From positions 1 through 22,575 of IMG/VR virus record IMGVR_UViG_3300033143_001775: DNA of 22,575 bases; one strand, given 5' to 3'. This DNA is from a virus. Shown here one piece after another: positions 22,376-22,575 of this stretch. Position 1 is the stretch's first letter. The number at the start of each line of letters is the position of its first letter. The notes under the pieces were generated by a model. The model was given only the letters and a program-made list of their open reading frames with translations. It was not told where the DNA came from and did not search any database. Both the position numbers and the translations under genes were made by a program.

Positions 22376-22575
22376 CCGTAGTGCCCGATACTTTAGTTAT
22401 TGTTGCTGAGCCAGTACTGTTATAAGCATCTAATCCTTTTACTCGAAAAATAATTGCATCGCTGTCTGCTAAATCAGCAGCAATGAACTCTATAGTATAC
22501 TCAACCTCTACAAAATCTAAACCTAAGAAATCAGCATCGCCGCCAATACCGTCTTCAATAATACCCGCGTTAGGA
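21267..22575 (-). CDS. Virion repeat protein with 22-residue beta repeats (5' end outside window)
   Basis: The frame is open to the right edge of the window, so at least 435 residues are encoded here and the true start lies outside; a TTG at 22349 is internal. The first visible 65 or so residues (GIIEDGIGGDADFLGLDFVE, then TIEFIAADLADSDAIIFRVKG) form a separate beta-rich domain. The rest is a run of 22-residue units built around TQALTLTENTATI, alternating polar and aliphatic residues, as expected for stacked beta hairpins. Similar repeats occur in other environmental phages in my recollection. Location just upstream of the portal region suggests a head-associated or appendage protein. The stop results from a 32-bp duplication; the natural end is at 21031. 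Confidence 0.7.
   Translation of the reverse strand, partial: PNAGIIEDGIGGDADFLGLDFVEVEYTIEFIAADLADSDAIIFRVKGLDAYNSTGSATITKVSGTTVTAITQALTLTENTATIANDVTVAATTQALTLTENTATVELEITVAAITQALVLTENAATIILDATVQAITQALVLTENAATIVIDKTVQAITQALTLAENIASVELGVNVQAITQALALSSAIAAGVALNVNVAAASQSLTLTENTASIELGVNVQAITQALTLTENTADLVYDVTVPSITQPLVLTENNATIVYDVDVQATTQALILSEGVSDITLGVNVQAITQALTLTENTATILLDVNVQAITQALTLTENTSSISLGVTVQAITQSLVLTENTATIDLTSDAAIVAISQALVLTENNATVSLDITVPAVSQSLTLTENTAGVSLGINIQAITQPLVLTENSADLIYDVNVQALTQPLILTENS

Overview
The window is part of a tailed double-stranded DNA phage (or prophage) genome. It looks like a siphovirus of a Gram-negative host: it has a lambda-type portal, a protease-capsid fusion, a lambda-like tail module with a frameshifted tail chaperone, a TP901-type tape measure, and an Rz/Rz1 spanin pair, which only makes sense with an outer membrane. 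The DNA is fairly AT-rich. No integrase, tRNA, rRNA or CRISPR is visible, so neither host nor lifestyle can be named. Two gene blocks converge on a short intergenic region at about 5171-5408.

Left block (1-5170, + strand). This is a tight operon of overlapping genes that looks like a DNA-base hypermodification and nucleotide-metabolism cluster: a glycosyltransferase (5' end outside the window), a PIG-L/LmbE-type deacetylase, a helical protein of the 5-hmdU-DNA-kinase helical domain / alpha-glutamyl-putrescinyl-thymine pyrophosphorylase superfamily, a short APS-kinase-like P-loop kinase, a PAPS-sulfotransferase-like protein, a thymidylate-synthase homologue (probable dUMP hydroxymethylase), a small conserved phage protein, a YfbR-like HD 5'-deoxynucleotidase and a possible Nmad1/DUF1599-like protein. 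It probably ends at an intrinsic terminator at 5270-5290. Glycosyltransferase + deacetylase + APS kinase + sulfotransferase beside base-modification enzymes suggests a sulfated aminosugar-type DNA decoration. I infer this and know of no described example.

Right block (22575 down to 5409, - strand). In transcription order: a long 22-residue-repeat protein (cut by the window edge and broken by a 32-bp duplication), a small Ig-like protein, a DUF6148/gpW-like protein, portal, ClpP-type protease/scaffold/major capsid fusion, a terminator-like hairpin, DUF2190-type decoration protein, gpFII-like head-tail joiner, tail terminator, a tiny basic protein, tail tube, the two tail assembly chaperones joined by an A AAA AAC -1 frameshift site, tape measure, two tail-tip proteins (one with two beta-sandwich insertions), a small Cys-rich protein, a tail collar fibre, a fibre-assembly-like protein, then the lysis cassette (amidase endolysin, two membrane proteins, Rz, Rz1).

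Two perfect head-to-tail duplications (31 bp in Rz1, 32 bp in the repeat protein) each break a reading frame that is seamless once one copy is removed. They may be real mutations or assembly artefacts, and should be checked before either protein end is trusted.
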